Below, piece by piece: positions 14,478 through 22,838 of a DNA stretch of 40,041 nt (position 1 is its first letter; each line of letters starts with the position of its first letter). The notes beneath the pieces are model-generated. The model made no database searches, was not told the DNA's origin, and was given only the letters and a program-made list of their open reading frames with translations. Both the position numbers and the translations under genes were made by a program. Origin of the DNA: Planctomycetales bacterium. Its GTDB lineage: Bacteria > Planctomycetota > Phycisphaerae > SM23-33. The DNA lies in assembly GCA_030612725.1 (NCBI GenBank), contig JAUWNJ010000029.1:1-40041 (forward strand), given 5' to 3'.

Positions 14478-17042
14478 CTATGCCGCTTTGGCTGGTTGGG
14501 CTGGTTGGGCTGGTTGGGTCTCCGCCAGTAGTTTCAGGCGCATCAGCAGCAAGGCTGTCTGGAGTTGGACGTCCTCGCTGAGTTGTTTTTTCAACAATTC
14601 CGCCAGTCGATCAGCGCCGACGCTCTTGAGGATGTCGGTTTCCTGGCGGATTTCCACCCATCTGTTCGTCTGGCGAATCGTAACTTTGACCGGCACATCC
14701 GGATCGACGCCCCACGTTTTGGACCCGTTCGTCCGATGCAGACACCGTCCCGATGGCAGGTAATAATATGCGGTGGTGAGTTTCAGGCTTGCGAGTTTGG
14801 ATCTCAGCGGCATCGGTCGCTGGACGCTTCCTTTTCCGTAAGTTCGCTCCCCGACAATCGTCGCCCGTCCCCAGTCCTTCAGAGCGCCGGATACGATTTC
14901 GGAGGCGGACGCGCTTTGCTGATTTACCAGAACGATGACCTTGCCCCGCTGATATGCACCGGAGATAGTGGCGTTTTTCGGCAGCGATTGACCCCGACGA
15001 CCTTTGATTTGCACGATCAGCCCGCGAGCGAGAAATTCGTCGGAGACATCCTCCGCCGCCGACAACAATCCGCCTGGATTAAACCTCATATCCACAATGA
15101 TACCGCGAACCGGCGGGTTGGCCCGGCGAAGGTTCAGAAGCACCCGGTGAAGTTTATCGGCGGTATCGCCCGTGAACTGCGTCAGGCGGATGTATCCTAT
15201 CCGCTCAACCGGATCGATGAAGAAGTCCCACTTCCCGTCGGGCTTGCGGCGCCAGCCCTTGACGGTCTGGATGCGTATCGTGTCGCGTTGGATAGTTACA
15301 TCGAACGGTTTGCTCAAACCCGACCGTCGGATCGTCAGCGTAACGTTGGTTCCTCTCTTTCCGGTAATCAGTTTCACCGCGTGTTCAAGTTCCATTATCC
15401 TGGTTTCGGCCCCGTTGACGCCGATGATGTAATCCCCCGCCCGAATACCCTTACGAACCGCCGGTGCATCGGCCAGCGGTGTAACGACCTCAATGGCCCT
15501 GCCGGGATCCTTGCGTATCTGAATACCGACCCCGCAAAAAGACCCCAGCGTCCGCTTGCGAAAATTCTCTTCCTGGTAAGGCCAGATCATCGAAGTGAAC
15601 TTATCCAGCGTCGAGAGCATACCCTCGGCAAATTCCATGTTCAGTACCTCAATGGGCAGGTTCAGCGTATCGGAATTGAGGTCGAGGACACGGTTCAGCG
15701 CTTTTTTGACGTGAATGCAATCCGGGGACTTCGCAGCACGCATCTGCTCGATCTGCCGGTCGATACCCTTTAGAAAAGCCAGGCGTTTGGGTTCGTCCTT
15801 CAAAGCCGAAAGCGTTTCAGCCGCCCGGCTACTGGTAACGAGCACGCGAACGGCATCAAGCCCCGCCAGACCCATCTTCCTGTAATCCGGTTCTTTTACG
15901 TAGTTGTCGTCTATCCGTTCAACGGCGGTGCGAACCATTACGGTATCTATACCCGTAATCATGCTTTTCCATTTCGGTTCTTCAGACTCCGGCATGGCCG
16001 GAGCGGTAGTTGCTTCCGGCGTCGTCGAAGTGGACACGCCGCCAATGCCGTAAATGCTCTGCACACGAACGTACCTGCTCGCCTTCTTGCGCATTTCATC
16101 GAAGGTTACGTTGTCCGGCTCGATCCCTTCAAGCCCGTCGCGCCCATAAATCATCAGTGCGTCGAGCCACTTTTTTTCCGCTATCAGTTTTTTGCCCTGT
16201 TTGTCGGCATCGCGGACAAGTTCGGCGACCCACTCCTGCCGGCGAAACGCTTCCGAATCGTCGGTCAACTCCATTGCCCCGCTCGCGTTGACCAGTGCCG
16301 CCATCAGAGGCTCTTTGGTTACGAGCACCCCCATGTCTATCAGCGCGTCGTGTACGTCTTCGGACGCCCTCTTCAGGACGCTCCTGCTGTCGGGGCTATC
16401 ATATTTCCGCCAGACATTGCGATAATCAGACACCGCACGCTTGAGGTTCTTCGCAGACGCCCTGAACGCTTCAGGCCAGGGACCTTTCCGCCCCACAACA
16501 AGCGCACAGGCCGACGTAAGTTCCTTATCGGCGCTGTCGAGATGCCTGAAAACATCCTTGCGGACATCAGCAGGCTGGGAGGTCGAATTAAGCGCCAGGA
16601 ATTCATCCGCCGAAGTTACGGCGTCGGTGATTGACCTGACATGCGCCCACAGTTTCTCGTCCAGTTTCGCCTTGAGGAGTTCGGGGCGATACTTACGGGC
16701 CAATCCCGCCAGTTTGACGCGTTCCACAGCGGCAGAGAGTTCCGCCTTTCGCTCGGTATCGGACTTGACGCGAATCTTCAGATATTCCGCCGTCAACGCC
16801 TTGGCCTTAACGAGAGTATCGTCAACAGAAAGCGCACCGGCCGAGTCCAGCAAAGCACAACCGCCGGTGAAATCGCCGCTTAACAAGGACTTAAAAGCCT
16901 GCGAACGGACCTGGGCGAAATCCTTCGTCTTCGCAACACCAGCCGGAGCAGTAGAAGGGTCCGGAACCGTGGAAAAGACATCCACAGCCGACCACAAAAT
17001 CAAAGCCGAAACCAAAATCGCAAAATATCGACTAAACTTCAC
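14478..17042 (-). CDS. Secreted S41 family C-terminal processing protease with PDZ domain
   Basis: An 854-residue serine protease of the CtpA/Prc type acting outside the cytoplasmic membrane. It has a signal peptide MKFSRYFAILVSALILW. A long alpha-helical N-terminal region of about 460 residues is of unknown function. The PDZ domain is at about 500-590 (FCGVGIQI, GIRAGDYIIGVNG). The S41 fold has MRFNPGGLL, the Ser in QQSASASEI near 712 and the Lys in ERTYGKGS near 737. The Ser-Lys spacing of 25 is as expected. The tail is PAQ repeats. I chose GTG at 17042 because GGAGG lies 8 bases ahead and it gives a clean signal peptide. It is larger than the 400-700 residues usual for the family. It is a lone gene. 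Confidence 0.93.
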   Translation of the reverse strand: MKFSRYFAILVSALILWSAVDVFSTVPDPSTAPAGVAKTKDFAQVRSQAFKSLLSGDFTGGCALLDSAGALSVDDTLVKAKALTAEYLKIRVKSDTERKAELSAAVERVKLAGLARKYRPELLKAKLDEKLWAHVRSITDAVTSADEFLALNSTSQPADVRKDVFRHLDSADKELTSACALVVGRKGPWPEAFRASAKNLKRAVSDYRNVWRKYDSPDSRSVLKRASEDVHDALIDMGVLVTKEPLMAALVNASGAMELTDDSEAFRRQEWVAELVRDADKQGKKLIAEKKWLDALMIYGRDGLEGIEPDNVTFDEMRKKASRYVRVQSIYGIGGVSTSTTPEATTAPAMPESEEPKWKSMITGIDTVMVRTAVERIDDNYVKEPDYRKMGLAGLDAVRVLVTSSRAAETLSALKDEPKRLAFLKGIDRQIEQMRAAKSPDCIHVKKALNRVLDLNSDTLNLPIEVLNMEFAEGMLSTLDKFTSMIWPYQEENFRKRTLGSFCGVGIQIRKDPGRAIEVVTPLADAPAVRKGIRAGDYIIGVNGAETRIMELEHAVKLITGKRGTNVTLTIRRSGLSKPFDVTIQRDTIRIQTVKGWRRKPDGKWDFFIDPVERIGYIRLTQFTGDTADKLHRVLLNLRRANPPVRGIIVDMRFNPGGLLSAAEDVSDEFLARGLIVQIKGRRGQSLPKNATISGAYQRGKVIVLVNQQSASASEIVSGALKDWGRATIVGERTYGKGSVQRPMPLRSKLASLKLTTAYYYLPSGRCLHRTNGSKTWGVDPDVPVKVTIRQTNRWVEIRQETDILKSVGADRLAELLKKQLSEDVQLQTALLLMRLKLLAETQPAQPAQPAKAA

Positions 17043-17108
17043 TTGTAAAACCTCCACATGAAGGTTAAAAGATCGATTCATAACGCCCCACTCAGGACGA
17101 ATCAGACT

Positions 17109-17138
17109 ATTATAACCGCGTCCCGCTCGTTAAGGCAA
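17109..17138 (-). promoter_or_regulatory. Promoter of the S41 protease gene
   Basis: On the minus strand TTGCCT (17138-17133) and TATAAT (17114-17109) are 18 bases apart. They lie about 66 bases upstream of the chosen GTG. The -10 is a perfect consensus. Confidence 0.6.
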
Positions 17139-17234
17139 ATAATAGATTTACGCCGGTAAGTAAGTTCAATAAACTGGCAATGGAAGACCGAGGAAGGTAT
17201 CATCCAATAGTAAGGATACCAGGAGTATGACGCT

Positions 17235-17567
17235 ATGATTCAATGCAAGGACTGTGAACATTTCAACCGCGACGACCAGGGCCGAATCAGTTTCACCTGC
17301 GACCCGTTCAGCAACGTCAAAGAACCGCAATGCCTGCTCAAATGGCAACTCATCAAGATTAACCAGATGGTCGATGCCTACCAGGCTACGCTCGGATACT
17401 ACCAGAAACTCGCGCCCATGCAGGATAAACTCTTCAAGGCAATGGAACACGAACTGGACGATATGAGCGAATCAGACAAGTGGAAATACGAAGAAGATGA
17501 AGAAGACGAAGGAGAGGGCGAAGACGGGAACGGGAACGAGAAAACCGAAGATACGCCACAATGGTGA
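17235..17567 (+). CDS. Small Cys-rich protein with acidic tail
   Basis: A 110-residue protein with four cysteines in the first third (C4, C7, C22, C33; CxxC-x14-C-x10-C), which suggests one zinc or iron site. A helical middle follows (KWQLIKINQMVDAYQATLG), then a very acidic tail with runs of Glu and Asp from about 84 to 100. No family was recognised with certainty. AGGAG lies 9 bases ahead of the ATG. Its stop overlaps the possible rsmG ATG (ATGGTGA), so the two may be co-transcribed. It might be a small regulatory or chaperone-like protein; function is unknown. Confidence 0.8.
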   Translation: MIQCKDCEHFNRDDQGRISFTCDPFSNVKEPQCLLKWQLIKINQMVDAYQATLGYYQKLAPMQDKLFKAMEHELDDMSESDKWKYEEDEEDEGEGEDGNGNEKTEDTPQW

Positions 17568-18325
17568 AGGATTGTGGATTGCGGGCTCGTGCTTCGCAGC
17601 GAAGCATTGCTTCGCAGAGTAGTATTGTGGATTGTGGATTGCGGATTTCAAAAAAAACTGATTTGCATCAATTCTGGATTTCCTGCGGGTTGTCGGCTGA
17701 CGCCTGGGCGGGGGCGTTTCAAAATTACGAACATTATTACCACCTGATTCTCGCACACAACCAGGCCAACGGTTTAATGGGCGACGTTTCGCCCACGAAT
17801 TTCTACCTCAAACACATCGCCGATTCTCTGTCAGTATTGCTTGTATATCCTGAATTATTCGCCGGGCCGGTGCGTCTCGCCGACGTCGGTTGCGGAGCCG
17901 GGCTTCCGGGAATCATCCTTGCTATCGCCTTTCCGGAACTGCAACTGACCGCTATCGAATCCAATCACAAAAAGACCGCGTTTGTGAAACTTTCAGCCTC
18001 GGAATTAGGTCTGGAAAATCGCGTCGAGGTAGTAGCCCGCCGAAGCCGGGAAATCGCCCGCGATGAACAATACCAAGGACAATTCGACGTAGTAACCGCC
18101 CGCGCGGTCGCATCGGCAGAAAGAATAATCCGCGAAAACCGCCGACTGCTCGCCCCCACTGGTTCGTTGATTCTCTACAAGACCCCCACCGCCGTCGCCG
18201 ACGAATTACCCCTCGCCCAACGCGAAGCCAACAAACACAAACTAACCCTCGAAACCAGCGAAATAATTACCCTCCCCTCCGACACCGGCGAGCGACAATT
18301 CATCCGAATAACCGCACCGGAATAA
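17561..18325 (+). CDS. rsmG: 16S rRNA (guanine-527-N7)-methyltransferase RsmG
   Basis: RsmG methylates G527 of 16S rRNA using S-adenosylmethionine. The family blocks are all present: FYLKHIADSLSVL, then LADVGCGAGLPGIILAI (SAM motif I), LTAIESNHKKTAFVK (motif II), VEVVARRSREI, VTARAVAS, and a GSLILYKTP strand. The full frame is 254 residues. The first 30 or so residues are encoded by a repetitive palindromic stretch, which even writes DCGLR twice. The real start may therefore be later, for example TTG at 17663. The ATG at 17561 has no ribosome site of its own but overlaps the upstream stop. It is convergent with the radical SAM gene. Confidence 0.94.
   Translation: MVKDCGLRARASQRSIASQSSIVDCGLRISKKTDLHQFWISCGLSADAWAGAFQNYEHYYHLILAHNQANGLMGDVSPTNFYLKHIADSLSVLLVYPELFAGPVRLADVGCGAGLPGIILAIAFPELQLTAIESNHKKTAFVKLSASELGLENRVEVVARRSREIARDEQYQGQFDVVTARAVASAERIIRENRRLLAPTGSLILYKTPTAVADELPLAQREANKHKLTLETSEIITLPSDTGERQFIRITAPE
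17566..17646. repeat. Dispersed intergenic repeat running into the rsmG start
   Basis: The word GATTGTGGATTGCGG occurs at about 17570 and again at about 17632 (AT-shifted copies). A hairpin GCTTCGCAGCGAAGC lies at 17591-17605 and a further GCTTCGCAG follows. Inverted relatives (CCGCAATCCACAATT) occur at 39847-39873. It looks like an intergenic mobile repeat that now forms the apparent N-terminus of rsmG. Confidence 0.65.
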
Positions 18326-18338
18326 TTCGTCCCGGCAC

Positions 18339-19460
18339 CTATTCCGTTACGGAGTATTTCGACGCCTTTTCGAGGCGTTTTCCGCGCAGACCGATGTCTT
18401 TGAGGCTTCCGATGTGGGCCTGTCGGCGGGTTTTGATAATTCGCCCTGCCGTTATAGGCCCGATGCCCGGTATTCGCAGCAGCGCGTCCCGACTGGCCGA
18501 TGAAAGGCGGACCGGGAAAAACTCCGGATGCCTCTGGGCCCAGCGCTGCTTGGGATCAACCTCAAGCGATAAACTCCCGTCAGCCTCGAAAAGTATGTCC
18601 TCCATATCCCACTTGTACTTGCGGATAAGAAAATCGGCCTGGTAGAGACGGTGCTCGCGTGTGAGCACGTCGCCGGGATTGGCCGGGCGGTTCCGCTCGC
18701 CGGGAAGCGACGGGTCGCCCAGGCCTCGCTGGTATGCGCTGAAATAAACGCGGTTCAGATTCAGCCGGCGGTACAGGCCGAAGGTCGCGCGAACGATGTC
18801 GGAATCGCTCTCGTTAGACGCGCCCACGATAAATTGCGTGGTCTGCTTTACACGCTCGTAGCGGTTGCCTTTCGCGGTGAGTCGGCTGATGAGTTTCATC
18901 GGGCTTACGATGTCGCGGTCGAAATCCTTCATCTTCGAGAGCGTCTCGAAGGCTGACCGCTTCGGGGCCTCGACGTTGAGCGAAACCGCGCTCGCCAGCG
19001 AAAGCGCCTTGGCGATAGCGGCGTCCGAGGAGCCGGGGATTATCTTCAGGTGAATGTAGCCGCGATAGCCGAACTTGCCGCGGAGGATTTCCGCAGCCGC
19101 CGTCATGCGGTCCATCGTGTAGTCCGGGCTGCGAATGACAGCCGAGGTAAGGAACAATCCGAACGCCTTCCGCTGCCGGGCGTAGTCCATGAAAACGCCT
19201 GCTATCTCTTCAGGCCCAAGCGTGCATCGACGGCAGTCCTGGTCGTTCCGCAGCGGGCAGTACCGGCAATCGTTGACGCACGAGTTCGACAGGAGCGTCT
19301 TTAGAATGACGGACGTCCCCCCGCCGGGAAGCGAAGCCGGGTACAGCCACGTCCCGCCGGCTCCGCGGCGACGGTGGTCGTCGTCGGTCGTACCGCACGC
19401 ACAGGACAGGTCATACCGCGACGCATCGGCAAGTATCTCAAGTTTCCGCTGCGTATCCAT
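18339..19460 (-). CDS. Putative DNA modification/repair radical SAM protein
   Basis: A 373-residue radical SAM enzyme. The cluster motif CVNDCRYCP is at 61-69 (CxxxCxxC). Extra cysteines at 20 and 22, and at 76 and 79 (DCRRC), suggest a second metal site. The C-terminus has a helix-hairpin-helix DNA-binding motif, LLRIPGIGPITAGRII. This combination matches the family annotated as putative DNA modification/repair radical SAM proteins. That family is usually next to a DUF4130-type partner with a uracil-DNA-glycosylase-like domain; no such partner lies beside it here. Its reaction is not established. The ATG at 19460 has no clear ribosome site. The 110 bases upstream to the next stop hold nothing recognisable. 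Confidence 0.87.
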   Translation of the reverse strand: MDTQRKLEILADASRYDLSCACGTTDDDHRRRGAGGTWLYPASLPGGGTSVILKTLLSNSCVNDCRYCPLRNDQDCRRCTLGPEEIAGVFMDYARQRKAFGLFLTSAVIRSPDYTMDRMTAAAEILRGKFGYRGYIHLKIIPGSSDAAIAKALSLASAVSLNVEAPKRSAFETLSKMKDFDRDIVSPMKLISRLTAKGNRYERVKQTTQFIVGASNESDSDIVRATFGLYRRLNLNRVYFSAYQRGLGDPSLPGERNRPANPGDVLTREHRLYQADFLIRKYKWDMEDILFEADGSLSLEVDPKQRWAQRHPEFFPVRLSSASRDALLRIPGIGPITAGRIIKTRRQAHIGSLKDIGLRGKRLEKASKYSVTE

Positions 19461-19569
19461 TCAGGGTTCGCACGATACCCTAACACAAAACGAACAGCAA
19501 GGGAAAAGTGTATGTTTTTTGGTGAGGAGTGCGCCGCTTTTTTCAGTACACCCACTAACCGGACAAAGA

Positions 19570-21411
19570 TTATTTTCGCAGGGCGGCGGTTACCGCCTCG
19601 ATTTGTAGGCCTATTCTGCTCCTTAACGCCAGGAGTTTTCCACCGTCCTGCTCCCAGTCGATTGCGGTGTTTGCTGCTCGTCGGACGGCTGACAGGATGC
19701 GCTGCGATGCGCGGAGCAGTTTCTGCCGGGCAGGCGTGCTGCGCTTCTTCGCAAGGGTTGCGCTCTTCCGCTCCAGCAGGCGGAGGTATTCGTAATCTTC
19801 GATACCGTCCCTGATGGTCTCCATTCGAATCGAACTCAGCGGCCCATCCGGGCCTGGATAGACCAGCTGCCCGTTTCCCTGGCAGGGCGCCGCCGTGCAG
19901 CCTGACTCCACGTTGCCGGCCGAGCATGTCCACGACGGATCCCAAGGCCCGTTAGGCCAGCGCTTGGCGGGATCGGTGCGGAAGTTGTCTCCGTGCGGCG
20001 ACCCCGGCGAGCCGTAGTGCCAGGCGTTGGTGTTCCAGTATCCCAGTCCGTCCAGCCCATACCGCCAGGTCAGCCAGCCTGTGATGCGGCAATCAACCAG
20101 CGGGTAGTCCAGGAACCAGTTCGGGTACGGGTGAGGCGCGCAGGCAAGGTACCACCACACCTCGTCGCCCGCCCGTTTCCGCCGCTCGTAGAAATCCTTG
20201 TACTTGTCGTAGCAACCCACTGAATCGCCCGACCCAAGGTTCGGGCACCAGATGTCGCTGAGACCTTCCAGTTCGAACGGTTCGTAGTTGGCGACCGTCA
20301 TGCGCGGGACGTCAGGGGCGATCTTCTTGACAAGTTCGCACATCTTGCGCATGTGGCCGTACATCCTCGCCGGAGGCTCGTCCCAAACATAACAGAGGGC
20401 GTTCTTAAGCCAACCCTTCCGACGGAGATGCTTCACGTAACTGTCCAGCAACTCCGCGACGGCCTTATCAAATTCGGGCGAATCATACAACTTATCACCA
20501 AGATGTCCGAATCGCTCTTCCAGCAGCGGGTTGAGTTTGAACAGTTGGTCGGACGTCTGCCAGAAGGCGGGCGCGAAGATGTTGAATCGCACTCCCATCT
20601 CCACCAGCGTACGCAGGAGGGGATCCAGTTTCGTAAAATCGTAGGACAGTTTGCCGTTTTTGCCTTCCTTGATGCTCACGATCCGCGGATCGCGAACCGT
20701 GGTGTACCCGTAGAAAAGGGTGTTGATGCGACGGTCATTCAGGAACCGCAGATACTTGCGAACCATCGCCGACTGCTCCTGCGGCGAGCCGGGATAAAAA
20801 TCGTAAAACCGCGACATACTGTCCATCGTCGTGAAGCCGAAGACGGTAGCGATGTGTGTCTTTTCCGGAAGGACGAAGTCCCAGACCCTCAACTTAACCT
20901 GAACCGTCCGGATCGGAGCGCCCGCCGGGCGAATCTCCATCTGCCCGTGGTAATCCCCCGCCGGCGTGCCTTTGGGAACGTGGATAGAAACCCACAACGG
21001 TTGAATCTGGCCTCCGGGCACGTCGAACTTCTCCGGGCAGGGGTGAAGGATGTCAGGCCAATACTTGTCGGGCTTTTTGCCTTTGGTCTTGACAGACTCG
21101 ACCAGGAAAACGCCGACGTGTCGTGAAGGTATCTTCCGGGCGGTCCGGCTGTTGACCAAAGGGGTCATTTCCACGGTAACGTCCTTGAGGCGTTTTTTCG
21201 ATGAGACTATGAATACCTGAAAGGCTTCATGCCCGTTCCGTGCCGAGGCGATCCCGACTTTCGTGTCGGCGGCGGCGTAAAATTCCGCCTCTCCCTGCTT
21301 CAGGCGCATAGACGCCCAGCCTTCCTTGAGCAATGAATTGCCCGCCGCAAGGTGGTAGTGTCCGGTAGAGGACTTTTCGGAACGACTCGTCTTTCGTAAC
21401 ACACTGACCAT
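19570..21411 (-). CDS. DUF4091 / GH123-like glycoside hydrolase
   Basis: A 613-residue protein with an N-terminal beta-sandwich. VTVEMTPLV, LWVSIHVPKGTPAGDYHGQM and LRVWDFVLPE are typical of this region. The catalytic (beta/alpha)8 domain that follows has LCYVWDEPP near 341-348. The Asp-Glu pair there (about 344-345) fits the substrate-assisted mechanism of GH123 beta-N-acetylgalactosaminidases. WYLACAPHPYPNWFLDYP, GWLTWRYGLDGLGYWNTNAW and RDGIEDYEYLRLLE near the end are strong DUF4091 signatures. There is no signal peptide, so it may act in the cytoplasm. I chose ATG 21411 because AAGGAG lies 7 bases ahead. It is the last gene of the GH4 - TIM - SDR - GNAT operon. The exact sugar is unknown. 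Confidence 0.87.
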   Translation of the reverse strand: MVSVLRKTSRSEKSSTGHYHLAAGNSLLKEGWASMRLKQGEAEFYAAADTKVGIASARNGHEAFQVFIVSSKKRLKDVTVEMTPLVNSRTARKIPSRHVGVFLVESVKTKGKKPDKYWPDILHPCPEKFDVPGGQIQPLWVSIHVPKGTPAGDYHGQMEIRPAGAPIRTVQVKLRVWDFVLPEKTHIATVFGFTTMDSMSRFYDFYPGSPQEQSAMVRKYLRFLNDRRINTLFYGYTTVRDPRIVSIKEGKNGKLSYDFTKLDPLLRTLVEMGVRFNIFAPAFWQTSDQLFKLNPLLEERFGHLGDKLYDSPEFDKAVAELLDSYVKHLRRKGWLKNALCYVWDEPPARMYGHMRKMCELVKKIAPDVPRMTVANYEPFELEGLSDIWCPNLGSGDSVGCYDKYKDFYERRKRAGDEVWWYLACAPHPYPNWFLDYPLVDCRITGWLTWRYGLDGLGYWNTNAWHYGSPGSPHGDNFRTDPAKRWPNGPWDPSWTCSAGNVESGCTAAPCQGNGQLVYPGPDGPLSSIRMETIRDGIEDYEYLRLLERKSATLAKKRSTPARQKLLRASQRILSAVRRAANTAIDWEQDGGKLLALRSRIGLQIEAVTAALRK

Positions 21412-21465
21412 ATATTTACTCCTTAATTTACTCACAGTATCGCTCATGCGTGTTGTTTATAGACC

Positions 21466-21945
21466 TTACCGATCGTTTGCAAGAGTCATTGAATAATAAA
21501 TCGTCCTTGCCAGTTCCTCGAAGCCGTTTTTTTCGTACATTCTTCGAGCGGCCTTATCGTGGAGCAACGTGCTGACGCGTGCTATCCTGACGCCCTCGTT
21601 GCGGAAATGATCCAGCACCCACTTGTTCATGGCTGTGCCTATCCCCCGCCCCTGATATTCCGGGTCAACGGCGTTGTCGGTTACATGGCCGATCTGGTTA
21701 TCGTCGTCAATCATGAATGAGGCGTATCCGACAACCTTATCGTCTTCGACGGCGACGATGACGTTGTCCGGATTCCTGCTTAAAAGGGCCTGCACCTCAT
21801 CGACCTTTTTCTGCCTCCATCCCTTTTTCCCGATGGGACCGTAGCGGTCTTCGACGAGTTTATACAATGTGCAGTCGCCCCATGCCAACTCGTTGATAGC
21901 GGCGATTCGTTCCATATCTTCGGATGTCATTCGCCTGATTTGCAT
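21466..21945 (-). CDS. GNAT family N-acetyltransferase
   Basis: A 159-residue acetyltransferase fold. The central strand NVIVAVEDDKVVGYASF leads to NAVDPEYQGRGIGTAMNKW near 93-111, where QGRGIG is the acetyl-CoA pyrophosphate loop. It ends with AARRMYEKNGFEEL, the usual last helix and strand. The ATG has GAGGTG 6 bases ahead. It lies 20 bases after the SDR gene and 54 before the GH123-like gene, on the same strand. It may acetylate an amino sugar or a small molecule; the acceptor is unknown. Confidence 0.9.
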   Translation of the reverse strand: MQIRRMTSEDMERIAAINELAWGDCTLYKLVEDRYGPIGKKGWRQKKVDEVQALLSRNPDNVIVAVEDDKVVGYASFMIDDDNQIGHVTDNAVDPEYQGRGIGTAMNKWVLDHFRNEGVRIARVSTLLHDKAARRMYEKNGFEELARTIYYSMTLANDR

Positions 21946-21965
21946 TGTTTCACCTCGTGCTGAAT

Positions 21966-22727
21966 TCAGATTGCCGGCATGACCTTTCCGCCGCAGACGG
22001 GCAGATACACGCCGGTAATGAACGCCGCCAGGTCCGAGGCGAGGAAGGCTGCGGCGTTGGCGACGTCCTGATCGGTTCCGCGGCGTTTCAACGGGACTCT
22101 GTTGACGTAATCGCCGCCCTGCTTGACGCCCTCTTTGCGTTCCTTTTCAGTGATAACCCAGCCGGGGGCGACCTGGTTGACGGTGATCTGATATTCGCCG
22201 ACCTCTTTGGCGAGGACGCGCAGCACGGCGTCCATGCCGCGCTTGCCGGAGGCGTAGGCCGACTGCTTCGGTTCGCACGTCATGGCGCACTCGGTGTTGA
22301 TGGCGATGACGCGGCCCCATCGCTTCTCAATCATCGCCGGTACGAACGCCTTGGCCATCAGCACGTTATGCAGAACGCAGGACCGATATGAACTGTCGTA
22401 GTCCTCGGCCGGCTGCTCCAGTACGGTTGCCCAGTCGAAGAAGATGACCGAGTTGTTGACGATAATGTCCGGCTGGCCCAGGTTCCCGGCGACGGACTGC
22501 TGCATCTGCGTTACGGAATCGGCATCTGTTACGTCGGCTTGTATCACGCAGCCTTTGACGCCCATTGCCTTGATTTCGTCCAGGAGTTCATCGGCCTGGA
22601 ACTGGTTGCGATGATAATGGATGGCTACATCCGCGCCGCATTGGGCGAATGTGCGGGTCATAACCCGGCCTAGTTGACCGGACGCGCCGGTTATAAGGGC
22701 CGTTCTTCCTGAAAGGTCGATTTTCAT
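21966..22727 (-). CDS. SDR family oxidoreductase with atypical active site
   Basis: A 253-residue classical SDR. LITGASGQLGRVMTRTF is the cofactor loop, IVNNSV the Asn-Asn motif, YASGK the Tyr-Lys pair, and the end TGVYLPVCGG replaces the usual DGG. The position 13 residues before the Tyr, normally the catalytic Ser (NISS), reads AINTECAM, so Ser is replaced by Thr (or Glu by one register). It is probably still a reductase or epimerase-like enzyme but may be altered. I chose ATG 22727 because GGAG lies 6 bases ahead; a TTG at 22742 extends the frame into the scar of a GH4 gene. It is an operon member with GNAT and GH123. Confidence 0.87.
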   Translation of the reverse strand: MKIDLSGRTALITGASGQLGRVMTRTFAQCGADVAIHYHRNQFQADELLDEIKAMGVKGCVIQADVTDADSVTQMQQSVAGNLGQPDIIVNNSVIFFDWATVLEQPAEDYDSSYRSCVLHNVLMAKAFVPAMIEKRWGRVIAINTECAMTCEPKQSAYASGKRGMDAVLRVLAKEVGEYQITVNQVAPGWVITEKERKEGVKQGGDYVNRVPLKRRGTDQDVANAAAFLASDLAAFITGVYLPVCGGKVMPAI

Positions 22728-22738
22728 GCTCTGCTCCG

Positions 22739-22831
22739 TCAAAATCCCGGAAGGAAGTCTTTTTCGGCTTCGAAGAGTTCTTCGGTCATTTGTTTTATTT
22801 CCGCGGGGCAGCAGACGGCTGCGGTCAGCGG
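22739..22831 (-). pseudogene. Remnant of a second GH4 gene, 3' end only
   Basis: This stretch encodes PLTAAVCCPAEIKQMTEELF and then EAEKDFLPGF with a stop at 22739. It is the same 30-residue ending as the intact GH4 gene at 24254-25645, apart from two Glu/Asp exchanges. Nucleotide identity is about 90%, with several silent changes, so it is an old or paralogous copy rather than a fresh duplication. Similarity ends at about 22831, a few bases past the stop of the TIM-barrel gene. It occupies most of the gap between that gene and the SDR gene. Confidence 0.85.
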
Positions 22832-22838
22832 GCCTTCG

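Noticed and set aside
14488-14520. Tandem GGCTGGTTG repeat as a regulatory or variable locus
   Set aside because: It is the coding sequence of the Pro-Ala-Gln tail of the S41 protease, three units long. Slippage is possible, but no sign of phase control is visible.
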